NCBI GenBank assembly: GCA_024641945.1
Contig: JAHECD010000038.1
Location: 1 to 38,782 of the forward strand
Source of the DNA: Rubrivivax sp.
Lineage (GTDB): Bacteria; Pseudomonadota; Gammaproteobacteria; Burkholderiales; Burkholderiaceae_C
Reading direction: 5' to 3'
DNA: 38,782 bases
In this document: piece after piece, positions 1-10,620 of the stretch
Layout of the letters: every line of letters begins with the position of its first letter
How positions within the stretch are numbered: position 1 is the first letter of the stretch
The notes under the pieces: generated by a model
What the model saw: only the letters and a program-made list of their open reading frames with translations
Database searches by the model: none
Told to the model about the DNA's origin: nothing
Translations under genes and position numbers: made by a program

Positions 1-75
1 GACGTGCTGCGCCGCGCGGTACCGTTGCCCAACGAGGGGCGCCTGCGCTCCCTGGGCGGCCGCGAATCCTTCTGA
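1..75 (+). CDS. C-terminal end of an unidentified upstream gene
   Basis: Frame 1 is open from the first base to a TGA at 73-75 and encodes 24 residues ending in GGRESF. Only 14 bases separate it from aroQ, so it is probably the end of a co-transcribed gene. The fragment is too short to identify a family; it could equally be a chance open frame, but the tight spacing and same strand favour a real gene that begins outside the window. Confidence 0.45.
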   Translation, partial: DVLRRAVPLPNEGRLRSLGGRESF

Positions 76-89
76 TCGAAAGCCTCCCG

Positions 90-545
90 ATGAAAAAAGT
101 CCTGCTGCTGAACGGCCCCAATCTCAACCTGCTCGGCACGCGCGAGCCGGCCACCTACGGCTCGACCACGCTGGCCGACGTCGAGGCGATGTTCACGGCC
201 GAGGCCGCCAGGCTCGGGCTGGCGGCGGAGTGTTTCCAGAGCAACCACGAAGGCGCACTGGTCGACAAGATCCACGAGACCGGCCGCGCTTTCGCGGCGG
301 GCGAGTCGATCGGCGTCGTCTTCAACCCCGGCGCCTACACCCACACGTCGGTGGCGCTGCACGATGCGATCAAGGGTGTCGGCAACCTGCCGGTGATCGA
401 GACGCACATCTCCAACGTGCACCAGCGCGAGGCCTTCCGCCACCACAGCTATATCTCGCCGGCCGCCGCGGGCATCGTGGTCGGCTTCGGCACCGATGGC
501 TACCGCCTCGCGTTGCTGGGCTTGGCGCGCAAGGCGGGGCTGTAG
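90..545 (+). CDS. aroQ: Type II 3-dehydroquinate dehydratase
   Basis: Interconverts 3-dehydroquinate and 3-dehydroshikimate in the cytoplasm. The 151 residues match the usual length of the dodecameric type II enzyme. The start [16 protein letters not shown] is the family signature; Arg18 and Tyr23 lie on the active-site lid, the catalytic region NPGAYTH is at 79-85, and [11 protein letters not shown] holds His106 and Arg113. The gene sits directly before ligJ and its products are one dehydration step (3-dehydroshikimate dehydratase) from protocatechuate, so a catabolic role in quinate or dehydroquinate use is as likely as aromatic amino acid synthesis. That role is inferred from context; the enzyme identity is clear. 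Confidence 0.95.
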   Translation: MKKVLLLNGPNLNLLGTREPATYGSTTLADVEAMFTAEAARLGLAAECFQSNHEGALVDKIHETGRAFAAGESIGVVFNPGAYTHTSVALHDAIKGVGNLPVIETHISNVHQREAFRHHSYISPAAAGIVVGFGTDGYRLALLGLARKAGL

Positions 546-669
546 GCGCTGGCGCTGTGCCATGCTGGCGCGCGATAGCTGCTAGGCGCCCCGGCTGCTG
601 GATCGTCGAAAGGGGCCGGTCGAGAATGCACGATGCGCCCGTGAGGGCAGAACCAGGAGACGAGCCACC

Positions 670-1698
670 ATGATCATCGACTGCCACGGCCACTACACCA
701 CCGCACCCAAGGCGCTGGAGAACTGGCGCAACGCGCAGATCGCCGGCATCAAGGACCCGTCGGTGATGCCGAAGGTTGCCGACCTGAAGATCAGCGACGA
801 CGAGTTGCGCGAGTCGATCGAGGCCAACCAGCTGCGCTTGATGAAGGAGCGCGGCTCCGACCTCACGATCTTCAGCCCGCGCGCCAGCTTCATGGCGCAC
901 CACATCGGCGACTTCCAGGTCAGCTCGACCTGGGCCGCAATCTGCAACGAGCTGTGCTATCGCGTCAGCCAGCTCTTCCCCGACCACTTCATTCCGGCCG
1001 CGATGTTGCCGCAGAGCCCGGGCGTCGATCCGGCGACGTGCATCCCCGAGATGGAGCGCTGCATCCGGGACTACGGCAACGTCGGCATCAATCTGAACCC
1101 GGACCCGTCCGGCGGCCACTGGACCAGCCCGCCGCTCACCGACCGTGTCTGGTACCCGATCTACGAGAAGATGGTCGAACACGACGTGCCAGCGATGATC
1201 CACGTCAGCACGAGCTGCAACGCGTGTTTCCACACCACCGGCGCGCATTACCTCAATGCCGACACGACGGCCTTCATGCAGTTGATCCAGGGCGACCTGT
1301 TCAAGGACTTCCCGACACTGCGGTTCATCATTCCGCATGGCGGCGGCGCGGTGCCCTACCACTGGGGGCGGTTCCGCGGCCTGGCGCAGGAAATGAAGAA
1401 GCCGCTGTTGAAGGAGCACCTGCTGAAGAACGTCGTCTTCGACACCTGCGTCTACCACCAGCCGGGCATCGACCTGCTGACCAAAGTGATCCCGGTCGAC
1501 AACATCCTGTTCGCGAGCGAAATGATCGGCGCGGTGCGTGGCATCGACCCCGAGACCGGCCACTACTACGATGACACCAAACGCTATATCGAGGCCTCGA
1601 CCATCGTCGTCGGCAGCGACCGCCACAAGGTCTACGAAGGCAACGCTCGGCGCGTCTTCCCGCGGCTCGACGCCGCCCTGAAGCAGAAGGGACAGTGA
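670..1698 (+). CDS. ligJ: 4-oxalomesaconate hydratase, amidohydrolase (LigJ) type
   Basis: Hydrates 4-oxalomesaconate to 4-carboxy-4-hydroxy-2-oxoadipate in the protocatechuate 4,5-cleavage pathway. The 342-residue protein opens with [17 protein letters not shown]; His6 and His8 are the metal-binding pair of the amidohydrolase superfamily. MIHVSTSC near 177-184 and [16 protein letters not shown] further on carry later metal and substrate residues. It is the LigJ type of Sphingobium and Comamonas, not the unrelated PIG-L-type GalB of Pseudomonas. The ATG follows an AGGAGA site at 655-660. A 124-base gap separates it from aroQ, so a promoter for the lig genes could lie there, though I see no clear -35/-10 pair. 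ligK follows after two bases. Confidence 0.93.
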   Translation: MIIDCHGHYTTAPKALENWRNAQIAGIKDPSVMPKVADLKISDDELRESIEANQLRLMKERGSDLTIFSPRASFMAHHIGDFQVSSTWAAICNELCYRVSQLFPDHFIPAAMLPQSPGVDPATCIPEMERCIRDYGNVGINLNPDPSGGHWTSPPLTDRVWYPIYEKMVEHDVPAMIHVSTSCNACFHTTGAHYLNADTTAFMQLIQGDLFKDFPTLRFIIPHGGGAVPYHWGRFRGLAQEMKKPLLKEHLLKNVVFDTCVYHQPGIDLLTKVIPVDNILFASEMIGAVRGIDPETGHYYDDTKRYIEASTIVVGSDRHKVYEGNARRVFPRLDAALKQKGQ

Positions 1699-1700
1699 TC

Positions 1701-2384
1701 ATGTTCGAACTCGGCGTCGTCAAGCGCAATATCGTCCGGGCCGACCGCGTGGCGGTCGATCAACTCGCCAAGTTCGGTGCCTCCACCGTGCACGAGGCGA
1801 TGGGCCGCGTCGGCCTGATGAAGACCTACATGCGTCCGATCTATGCGGGCGCCCGTGTCTCCGGCACGGCGGTCACCGTGCTGCTGCAGCCGGGTGACAA
1901 CTGGATGCTGCACGTGGCGGCCGAGCAGATCCAGCCCGGCGACATCGTCGTCGCGGCCTGCACCACGGACAACACCGACGGCTTTTTCGGCGACCTGCTG
2001 GCGACCAGCTTCCGCGCGCGCGGCGCGGTGGGCCTCGTCATCGACGGCGGGTGTCGTGACATCAAGGACCTGACGGAGATGGGCTTCCCGGTCTGGAGCC
2101 GCGCGATCAGCTCCAAGGGCACGGTCAAGGCGACGCTGGGCTCGGTCAACATCCCGGTGGTGTGCGCGGGCATGGCGGTTCAGCCGGGCGACGCGATCGT
2201 CGCCGACGACGACGGCATCGTCGTCGTGCCCGCCGCGATGGCGCAGAAGGTGGCCGACGCCGCCGCGGCGCGCGAGGCGAACGAGAGCGACAAGCGCGCA
2301 AGACTGGCCGCCGGCGTGCTGGGGCTGGACATGTACAAGATGCGCGAGCCGCTCGAGAAGCTCGGCCTCAGGTACGTCGACTGA
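1701..2384 (+). CDS. ligK: 4-carboxy-4-hydroxy-2-oxoadipate aldolase
   Basis: Cleaves 4-carboxy-4-hydroxy-2-oxoadipate to pyruvate and oxaloacetate, the last step of protocatechuate 4,5-cleavage. The family may also decarboxylate oxaloacetate and cleave 4-hydroxy-4-methyl-2-oxoglutarate. The 227-residue protein has the RraA-like fold: GDLLA at 97-101 is the pyruvate-binding loop and GGCRD at 116-120 places the catalytic Arg119 and the metal-site Asp120. A GTG at 1695 overlaps the ligJ stop, but the ATG at 1701 gives the usual family start and is preferred. The Ala-rich C-terminal helix around residues 175-200 is normal for this family. It lies two bases after ligJ in one operon. Confidence 0.93.
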   Translation: MFELGVVKRNIVRADRVAVDQLAKFGASTVHEAMGRVGLMKTYMRPIYAGARVSGTAVTVLLQPGDNWMLHVAAEQIQPGDIVVAACTTDNTDGFFGDLLATSFRARGAVGLVIDGGCRDIKDLTEMGFPVWSRAISSKGTVKATLGSVNIPVVCAGMAVQPGDAIVADDDGIVVVPAAMAQKVADAAAAREANESDKRARLAAGVLGLDMYKMREPLEKLGLRYVD

Positions 2385-2519
2385 CATGACCCCCGCCCGC
2401 GACGATTCCGCCGCCTGCAGCGCCCAGAGGCTGCGTCCGACACTTTGGCCGGACCCAAGTCGGTCGGGCTGCGTGACCCGTCATCGCGGCCGGCCATGCG
2501 CCGCTGGAGCGTGGGGTCG

Positions 2520-3461
2520 ATGAAGATCGCCCTCATCGGCTACGGCGAGGTCGGGCGGATCCTCGCGGAAGACCTGCGTGCGCAGGATCTCGTCGTCACC
2601 GCCTGCGACCTCAAGCTGCGCAGCGAAGCCGGCGAACCGATGCGGGCGCATGGCCTCGAATACGGCGTCGCACTGGAAGCGTCGCACGCCAACGCGGTGC
2701 AGGGTGCGGGCCTCGTGATCTCGGCCGTCACCGCGAGCCAGGCCGTGCCGGTGGCGCAGGCCTGTGCGCCGGGCCTGTCCGCCGGAACCTTCTTCCTCGA
2801 TTTCAATTCGGCCTCGCCGGGCGCCAAGATCCGTGCGGCGGAATTCGTCGACGGCGTTGGCGGCCGCTATGTCGAAGGCGCCGTGATGACATCGCTGCCG
2901 CCCTACCGCATCAAGGTGCCGCTGCTGCTCGGCGGGCCCGAGGCCGCCGCGCTTCAGCCCATGCTCGAGACGCTGGGCTTTTCGCCGCGCGTGGCGAGTG
3001 ACAAGCTCGGCATCGCCTCGGCCACCAAGATGTGCCGCAGCGTGATGATCAAGGGCCTCGAGGCGATGGTGATCGAGAGCTTCACCACCGCGCGCGCCTA
3101 CGGGGTCGAAGACGCGGTGATCGCCTCGCTCTACGAGACCTTTCCGGGCATCGACTGGGAGAAACAGGGCGCCTACTTCTTCCAGCGTGCGATCGAGCAC
3201 GGCCGCCGGCGCAGCGAAGAAGTGCAGGAAGTGGCCAGGACCGTGCGTGAGGTCGGGCTGGTGCCGTGGTCCGCGCAGGGTACGGCCGAGCGCCAGGGCT
3301 GGGTCGCCGATCTGGCCGAGCGGGGCCTCTTCGGGCCGAAGTCGTCGAAGGCCTTTGCGCGCAGCGCCGACTGGCGCACCGAGGCCGACCGCATCCTTGT
3401 GCATGTGCAGGCGCAGGCCGACCCGGCGACGGCACCGAACAACCCAACGAAAGATTGCTGA
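2520..3461 (+). CDS. NAD(P)-dependent oxidoreductase with DUF1932 C-terminal domain
   Basis: A 313-residue protein of the 6-phosphogluconate/beta-hydroxyacid dehydrogenase superfamily. An N-terminal Rossmann fold starts with IALIGYGEVG (residues 3-12), FLDFNSASP is the 'DxNS/DxNT'-like substrate loop of the superfamily, and KMCRSVMIKGLEAM has the lysine position used for catalysis. The C-terminal half from about 190 matches DUF1932. The ATG at 2520 was chosen because it starts the Rossmann fold; the frame is open upstream to 2445, but that extension has no family resemblance. It ends one base before ligI, so it is part of the lig operon, between ligK and ligI. Its substrate is unknown; a role with a keto- or hydroxy-acid of the pathway is inference. 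Confidence 0.85.
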   Translation: MKIALIGYGEVGRILAEDLRAQDLVVTACDLKLRSEAGEPMRAHGLEYGVALEASHANAVQGAGLVISAVTASQAVPVAQACAPGLSAGTFFLDFNSASPGAKIRAAEFVDGVGGRYVEGAVMTSLPPYRIKVPLLLGGPEAAALQPMLETLGFSPRVASDKLGIASATKMCRSVMIKGLEAMVIESFTTARAYGVEDAVIASLYETFPGIDWEKQGAYFFQRAIEHGRRRSEEVQEVARTVREVGLVPWSAQGTAERQGWVADLAERGLFGPKSSKAFARSADWRTEADRILVHVQAQADPATAPNNPTKDC

Positions 3462-3462
3462 C

Positions 3463-4380
3463 ATGGCCTTCGAAAAGACCCCCGGCTGGCTCGACTGGTA
3501 TGCCAATCCGAGCAAGCCCCGTTTCCAGTTGCCGGCGGGCGCGGTCGACGCGCATTGCCATGTCTTCGGTCCGGGCGACCAGTTCCCGTTTGCGGCCGAG
3601 CGCAAATACACACCCTGCGATGCCTCGAAAGCGCAGCTGTTCGCGCTGCGCGACCACCTGGGCTTTGCGCGCAACGTGGTCGTGCAGGCCACCTGCCACG
3701 GCGCCGACAACCGCGCGATGGTCGATGCCTGCCGAGCGTCGGGTGGCAAGGCGCGTGGCGTGGCCACCGTCAAGCGCACTGTCACCGAACATGAACTGCA
3801 AGGCATGCATGCCAACGGCGTGCGCGGCGTGCGCTTCAATTTCGTCAAGCGGCTGGTCGACTTCACTCCCAAGGACGAGTTGATGGAGATCGCCTCGCGC
3901 ATCGCGCCGTTCGGCTGGCACGTGGTGATCTATTTCGAGGCCGTGGACCTGCCGGAACTGTGGGACTTCTTCACCGCGCTGCCCACCACCGTGGTCGTGG
4001 ACCACATGGGCCGGCCCGACGTGAGCAAGCCCGTCGACGGCCCCGAGTTCGAGCTTTTCATCAAGATGATGCGCGAGCACGACAACATCTGGAGCAAGGT
4101 GAGCTGCCCCGAGCGACTGAGCGTGAGCGGCCCGCCGGCACTGGACGGCGAGCAGGCGGCCTACCGCGACGTGGTGCCGTTCGCGCGCCGCATCGTCGAG
4201 ACCTTTCCCGACCGCGTGTTGTGGGGCACCGACTGGCCGCACCCGAACCTGAAGAACCACATGCCCGACGACGGCCTGCTGGTGGACTTCATCCCGCACA
4301 TCGCGACGACGCCGGAACTGCAACGCAAGCTGCTCGTGGACAACCCGATGCGCCTGTACTGGCCCGAGGAAACACGATGA
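3463..4380 (+). CDS. ligI: 2-pyrone-4,6-dicarboxylate hydrolase
   Basis: Opens the lactone ring of 2-pyrone-4,6-dicarboxylate to give 4-oxalomesaconate. The 305-residue protein has VDAHCHVFGPGDQFPF at 28-43, with His31 and His33 in the position of the amidohydrolase metal motif, and WGTDWPHP with Asp257 as the likely general base (Asp248 in Sphingobium LigI, which is about nine residues shorter at the N-terminus). This amidohydrolase family is known to work without a divalent metal. Conserved RKYTPCDA and VVVQATCHG segments support the specific assignment over a generic amidohydrolase. The gene begins one base after the DUF1932 gene and its stop overlaps the next start in an ATGA. Confidence 0.94.
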   Translation: MAFEKTPGWLDWYANPSKPRFQLPAGAVDAHCHVFGPGDQFPFAAERKYTPCDASKAQLFALRDHLGFARNVVVQATCHGADNRAMVDACRASGGKARGVATVKRTVTEHELQGMHANGVRGVRFNFVKRLVDFTPKDELMEIASRIAPFGWHVVIYFEAVDLPELWDFFTALPTTVVVDHMGRPDVSKPVDGPEFELFIKMMREHDNIWSKVSCPERLSVSGPPALDGEQAAYRDVVPFARRIVETFPDRVLWGTDWPHPNLKNHMPDDGLLVDFIPHIATTPELQRKLLVDNPMRLYWPEETR

Positions 4381-6068
4381 TCGGCCGCACTGCGGTCTTC
4401 TGGCCGGCGGCGGTGGCTGCCAGCGTGACGCTTCTGGCGGGCTGCGCCACGCCCACGGCCGCGTTGAACGCTGCCGACCCGAAGGCCGGCTGCGCCAGTC
4501 TCGCCGGCGCCAAGGTGCACGCCGCCGAGATCGGCCTGCCCAGCGGCACGGCCACCGTCGACAGCGCCACGCTGATGGCGGCCACGGCGCTGCAGGTGGC
4601 CGAGCGCGGCCCGACGCCGGCGTCGCTCATCACGCCGGCGGCGCCCGAGTTCTGCAAGGTGCTCGGCCAACTCGCGCCCATGGACCCCAAGGCCCCGGCG
4701 ATCCAGTTCCAGGTGAATCTGCCTACCCATTGGAACGGGCGCTCGGTGCAGTACGGCGGCGGCGGCTTCAATGGCGTGCTGATCAACGCGCTGGGCCTGC
4801 TGCCGGCGGCGCGTTACGAGCAGGCGTCGCCGCTGGCGCAGGGTTTCGTCACCGTCGGCACCGACTCCGGCCATCAGAACCAGCCGGGCCAGCCGCCGCA
4901 GGTGTTTGCGCTGAATGACGAGGCGCTGCTCAACTTTTCGCACGCGTCGTACAAGAAGGTGCGCGACGTGTCGGTTGCCTTGATGAAGCGGGCCTACGGC
5001 CGCGCGCCCGCCAAGCTGTATTTCGCGGGCAGTTCCGAAGGTGGGCGCGAGGGCGTCACGATGGCGCAGCGCTACCCGGACGCCTTCGACGGCATCTTCA
5101 GCCGCGTGCCGGTGCTGCACTGGACCGGCCTGCAGCACGCGGGCCTGCGCGACGGCCTGGCGCTGGTGGGGGACGCGTGGATTTCGCCGGCCAAGGTCAA
5201 GCTCGTGGGCGACGCGGTGCTGGCAGCGTGCGATGCCGCCGATGGCCTGGCCGATGGCGTCGTATCCGACCCCGTGGGCTGCAAGGCGCGCTTCGACGTG
5301 GCCCGCCTTCAGTGCAAGGGTGCCGACGCCCCGGACTGCCTGACGGCCGCGCAGGTGGCGGCGGTGCGCACGCTGCACGCGCCGTTGCTGCTCGACGTCG
5401 GCCTCGCCAACGGCCTGACGCAGTACCCGGGCCGTGGCCCGAGCGGCGAGGCGCTGGCGTCTTTCGGCCCGACCGGCGGCTGGCAGGCGTGGTGGACCGG
5501 CACCGAGGCGCCGGCATTCCCGCCCAAGCCGAGCAACGGCATCGCGTGGTTCTACGGCGCTGGCGCGATCCAGTATTTCTATGCGCGCAACCCGGCGCAG
5601 GACCTGCGCACCTACCGGCCGCAGGACCACCTCGCGCGGGTGCGCGAGGTCTCGGCGCTGATGGACTCGACCAACCCCGACCTCTCGGCCTTCGCTGCGC
5701 GCGGCGGCAAGTGGATCCTGCTCGAGAACCTGGGCGACTATGCGCAGAGCCCGTACGCGGGGATCCAGTATTTCGAGTCGGTGCAGAAGCGGCTCGGGCG
5801 CGATCGCGTGGATTCGTTCGCGCGGCTGTACACGGCGCCGGGTGTCGACCACGTGGGCAGCGGCGGGCCGTCGAATGCGGATTTCCTGGGCGCGCTCGTC
5901 GCGTGGGTCGAACACGGACAAGCGCCGGCCGGCCTGCAACTGGTCGAGCAGGGCACCAAGGCGCCGTTTGCCGTGACACGCGCCCGCCCGTTGTGCGAGT
6001 GGCCGCACTGGCCGCGCTACAAGGGTGGCGATGCGGCGCAGGCGGCGAGCTTCGAATGTGTGAAATGA
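4377..6068 (+). CDS. Lipoprotein esterase of the tannase/feruloyl esterase family, lacking the usual cysteine pair
   Basis: A 563-residue secreted esterase expected to hydrolyse esters of aromatic acids such as gallate or hydroxycinnamates outside the inner membrane. A lipobox LLAGC lies near residue 22, so it should be lipid-anchored. The alpha/beta hydrolase core has the nucleophile loop FAGSSEGGREG with Ser220, Asp454 in LGDYAQSP, and His492 in GVDHVGSGG. Family members normally carry a CS-D-HC motif whose two cysteines form a disulfide beside the triad; here position 219 is Ser and 493 is Val, so both cysteines are gone together. The start overlaps the ligI stop (ATGA) and the stop lies ten bases before ligA, so the gene is fully inside the lig operon. 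Substrate is inferred from context. Confidence 0.85.
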   Translation: MIGRTAVFWPAAVAASVTLLAGCATPTAALNAADPKAGCASLAGAKVHAAEIGLPSGTATVDSATLMAATALQVAERGPTPASLITPAAPEFCKVLGQLAPMDPKAPAIQFQVNLPTHWNGRSVQYGGGGFNGVLINALGLLPAARYEQASPLAQGFVTVGTDSGHQNQPGQPPQVFALNDEALLNFSHASYKKVRDVSVALMKRAYGRAPAKLYFAGSSEGGREGVTMAQRYPDAFDGIFSRVPVLHWTGLQHAGLRDGLALVGDAWISPAKVKLVGDAVLAACDAADGLADGVVSDPVGCKARFDVARLQCKGADAPDCLTAAQVAAVRTLHAPLLLDVGLANGLTQYPGRGPSGEALASFGPTGGWQAWWTGTEAPAFPPKPSNGIAWFYGAGAIQYFYARNPAQDLRTYRPQDHLARVREVSALMDSTNPDLSAFAARGGKWILLENLGDYAQSPYAGIQYFESVQKRLGRDRVDSFARLYTAPGVDHVGSGGPSNADFLGALVAWVEHGQAPAGLQLVEQGTKAPFAVTRARPLCEWPHWPRYKGGDAAQAASFECVK

Positions 6069-6078
6069 AGGGGATCTG

Positions 6079-8353
<2,275 letters not shown>

Positions 8354-8401
8354 GCACGGTACGGCCGGGGCCCGGCAGCGCGGGGGTGCCGCGGCGCCGC
8401 C

Positions 8402-8407
8402 TATGAT
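8402..8407 (+). promoter_or_regulatory. Possible -10 box of a leaderless transcript
   Basis: TATGAT ends seven bases before the ATG at 8415, the spacing expected when transcription begins at the start codon itself. No Shine-Dalgarno sequence precedes that ATG. No convincing -35 hexamer is visible in the GC-rich DNA upstream, so this is a weak prediction. Confidence 0.3.
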
Positions 8408-8414
8408 CCTGCCC

Positions 8415-9062
8415 ATGGACCTCAGCCCTCTCATCGCGTGGACGCTCGTCTTGGTCAGCCTGCTGCTGCTGGCCGGCTACGAAGTCCGGGCGCACCGCAT
8501 CGGCCAGCGCTCGCCCGAGAAGATGGCCCGTTATGCCCATGCACGGATCCGTGTCGAGTGGGTCCAGGCGCTGTCGGCGCAGCCGGGGTTCGAGATCGTG
8601 GCGGTGCAGGCATTGCGCAACTCGCTGATGTCGGCCACGATTTCCGCATCGACGTCGGCGCTGGCGGTCATGGGGGCGGTCAGTCTGGCCGGCACCACGC
8701 TGGCGACGAATCTGGGCCACTGGTCTGCGGGCAGTTCGCTGCACACGGTGCTGCAGGCGCTGCTGGTGTTGATGCTGTTTGCCTCGTATGTCTGCTCGGC
8801 CATGGCGATGCGCTATTTCGGCCACGTCAGCTTCGTGATGTCGATCCCGGTCGCGTCGCCGAGCCGCCAGCCGCTCAACGTGGTGGCCGCCGTGCATGTG
8901 CGGCGGGCGGGCCTGCTGTACAGCTGGGGGCTGCGGCTGTTTCTGATGGTGGCCTCCGTCGTGGCGGGCATCGTGCACCCGGCGGCGATGCTGCCGGTCA
9001 CGCTGCTGCTGCTGGTGGCGCTTTATTACTTCGACCAGCCGGCCGAGGTCGAGGTCGATTGA
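8415..9062 (+). CDS. DUF599 family inner-membrane protein
   Basis: A 215-residue membrane protein with four or five hydrophobic segments: near residues 7-22, 75-95, 110-130 and a strongly hydrophobic C-terminal pair. The segment RVEWVQALSAQPGFEIVAVQ followed by ALRNSLMSATISAST is characteristic of DUF599. An upstream ATG at 8403 would add four residues; the ATG at 8415 is preferred because the preceding TATGAT looks like a promoter element. The function of DUF599 is unknown. It follows ligC by 61 bases and may be independent of the lig operon. Confidence 0.8.
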   Translation: MDLSPLIAWTLVLVSLLLLAGYEVRAHRIGQRSPEKMARYAHARIRVEWVQALSAQPGFEIVAVQALRNSLMSATISASTSALAVMGAVSLAGTTLATNLGHWSAGSSLHTVLQALLVLMLFASYVCSAMAMRYFGHVSFVMSIPVASPSRQPLNVVAAVHVRRAGLLYSWGLRLFLMVASVVAGIVHPAAMLPVTLLLLVALYYFDQPAEVEVD

Positions 9063-9121
9063 GGCGCCGGCCTCCGGCAGTCGACACACGCGCCGCATGG
9101 TCTACCGATGGAGTCTTGACG

Positions 9122-10132
9122 ATGCTGCAAGCCGCCCCCACCCGCCGAATCGGCCCCTTCAATGTGGCGCCCATCGGCCTGGGCTGCATGAACCTGAGCC
9201 ACGCGTACGGCGCGCCACCACCGCCTGCCGCCGCCGAGACGTTGCTGCTGCAGGCGCTGGACCTGGGCGTCACGCTCTTCGACACGGCGGCGCTCTACGG
9301 ATTCGGCGCCAACGAGACGCTCGTCGGCCGCGTGCTCAAGCCGCACCGCTCGAAGATCACGCTCGCCAGCAAGGGCGGCATGGCGGGTGTCACGTTTCCG
9401 GATGGCGTCAAGCGCGTGATCGACGGCCGTCCGGAGGCGATCCGCCGACACTGCGAGGACAGCCTGACGCGCCTGCAGACCGACGTGATCGACCTGTATT
9501 ACCTGCACCGCTGGGACAAGCGCGTGCCGATCGAGGACAGCGTGGGCGCGATGTCGCGCCTGCTCGAGCAGGGCAAGGTGCGTGCACTCGGCCTGAGCGA
9601 GGTCTCGGCCGCGACGCTGCGGCGTGCGCATGCGGTGCATCCGATCGTGGCCGTGCAGACCGAATATTCGCTGTGGACCCGCAATCCCGAGATCGCCGTG
9701 CTCGACGCGTGCCGCGACATCGGCGCGGCGTTCGTGGCGTTCAGCCCGGTGGCGCGTGGCTTCCTCACGTCGTCACCGCCGGATGTGAAGGCGCTCGACG
9801 CGAAGGACATCCGGCGCACGATGCCGCGTTTCGAGCCCTCGGCCTGGGCCGCGAACCTGGGCCTGCTCGACGGTCTGGCGGCGATCGCCGACGAGGCCGG
9901 GTGCACGCCGGCGCAGGCCGCGCTCTCCTGGCTGCTCGACCGCGCCGACCACGTGGTGCCGATTCCCGGCACCACGAACCCCTCTCACTTGCGCGAGGAC
10001 CTCGGCGCGGCCGACGTGCACCTGCCGCCGGCGCTGAAGACGCGCCTCGAAGCGCTCATCAACCAGCGCACGGTGAGCGGTGGGCGTTATGCCGCCGCGA
10101 GCCAGGTCGAGGTGGATACCGAGGAATTCTGA
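9122..10132 (+). CDS. Aldo/keto reductase
   Basis: A 336-residue NADPH-dependent oxidoreductase with the AKR (beta/alpha)8 barrel. The tetrad is visible: Asp in LFDTAALYGFG, Tyr in the same segment, Lys in LASKGG and His in LYYLHRWD. The NADP-binding C-terminal part includes VPIPGTTNPSHLREDL. It is of the AKR11/AKR13-like soluble type and its substrate cannot be told from sequence. It begins 59 bases after the DUF599 gene, with a GGAG-containing site upstream, and may be co-transcribed with the small membrane protein that follows. Confidence 0.88.
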   Translation: MLQAAPTRRIGPFNVAPIGLGCMNLSHAYGAPPPPAAAETLLLQALDLGVTLFDTAALYGFGANETLVGRVLKPHRSKITLASKGGMAGVTFPDGVKRVIDGRPEAIRRHCEDSLTRLQTDVIDLYYLHRWDKRVPIEDSVGAMSRLLEQGKVRALGLSEVSAATLRRAHAVHPIVAVQTEYSLWTRNPEIAVLDACRDIGAAFVAFSPVARGFLTSSPPDVKALDAKDIRRTMPRFEPSAWAANLGLLDGLAAIADEAGCTPAQAALSWLLDRADHVVPIPGTTNPSHLREDLGAADVHLPPALKTRLEALINQRTVSGGRYAAASQVEVDTEEF

Positions 10133-10169
10133 GCACGCGTCGAGCACGCCGCACCTGTCGGAGCCGATC

Positions 10170-10415
10170 ATGGACACACTCGACACGCTGAAGGCGATGG
10201 GGCTCACGCTGCCGAGCCCGGCCTACATCTTCGGTGCGATCGTCTTCGGACTCGTCGGCTTCGCGGCCTGGCGCTACGGCAAGAAGACCGAACACGCACC
10301 GACCAAGTGGCTCGGCGTGGCGCTGATGTTCTATCCCTATGCGATTTCGCGCACCTGGATGCTCTACGCCGTGGGCGTGGCGCTGTGCGCCGGGATCCTG
10401 TACAGCCGCCGCTGA
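10170..10415 (+). CDS. Small two- to three-helix membrane protein
   Basis: An 81-residue protein with hydrophobic stretches at about 18-34, 46-58 and 62-78 and a basic end. The pattern WRYGKKTEHAPTKWLGVA followed by LMFYPYAI resembles a family of roughly 80-residue proteins in Pseudomonas and relatives often labelled 'amino acid transport protein' without experimental support. The ATG at 10170 was chosen because the frame upstream overlaps the preceding gene. Function unknown. Confidence 0.65.
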   Translation: MDTLDTLKAMGLTLPSPAYIFGAIVFGLVGFAAWRYGKKTEHAPTKWLGVALMFYPYAISRTWMLYAVGVALCAGILYSRR

Positions 10416-10427
10416 CCCGGGGGCGTT

Positions 10428-10452
10428 GCGCCGGGCCCTGGACGGCCGGCGC
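10428..10452 (+). terminator. Possible hairpin after the small membrane protein gene
   Basis: GCGCCGG and CCGGCGC form a 7-bp perfect stem around an 11-base loop, 12 bases after the stop. No T-run follows, so termination without Rho is doubtful. The remaining bases to 10570 show nothing I can assign. Confidence 0.25.
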
Positions 10453-10579
10453 AGTAGAAACCGGTGGTCACGGCCGAGCCAACGGCGGCAATCGGACCGG
10501 CATCCTCCAGCGAGGTGTACGCAGGTCGGCCACCCACCAACTGTCAAGCCCGTGAGTCCTGTCCATGCAGAGGAGCTCT

Positions 10580-10600
10580 GTTAATCTTCGCGATCGTTAA
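10580..10600 (+). promoter_or_regulatory. Direct repeat in an AT-rich island before the LysR gene
   Basis: GTTAA occurs at 10580 and 10596, separated by 11 bases, in a locally AT-rich stretch that ends at the LysR start at 10621. This island stands out from the GC-rich surroundings and probably contains the promoter and a regulator site. The exact promoter hexamers cannot be fixed by eye. Confidence 0.3.
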
Positions 10601-10620
10601 GCAATACTGAAACATAAACC

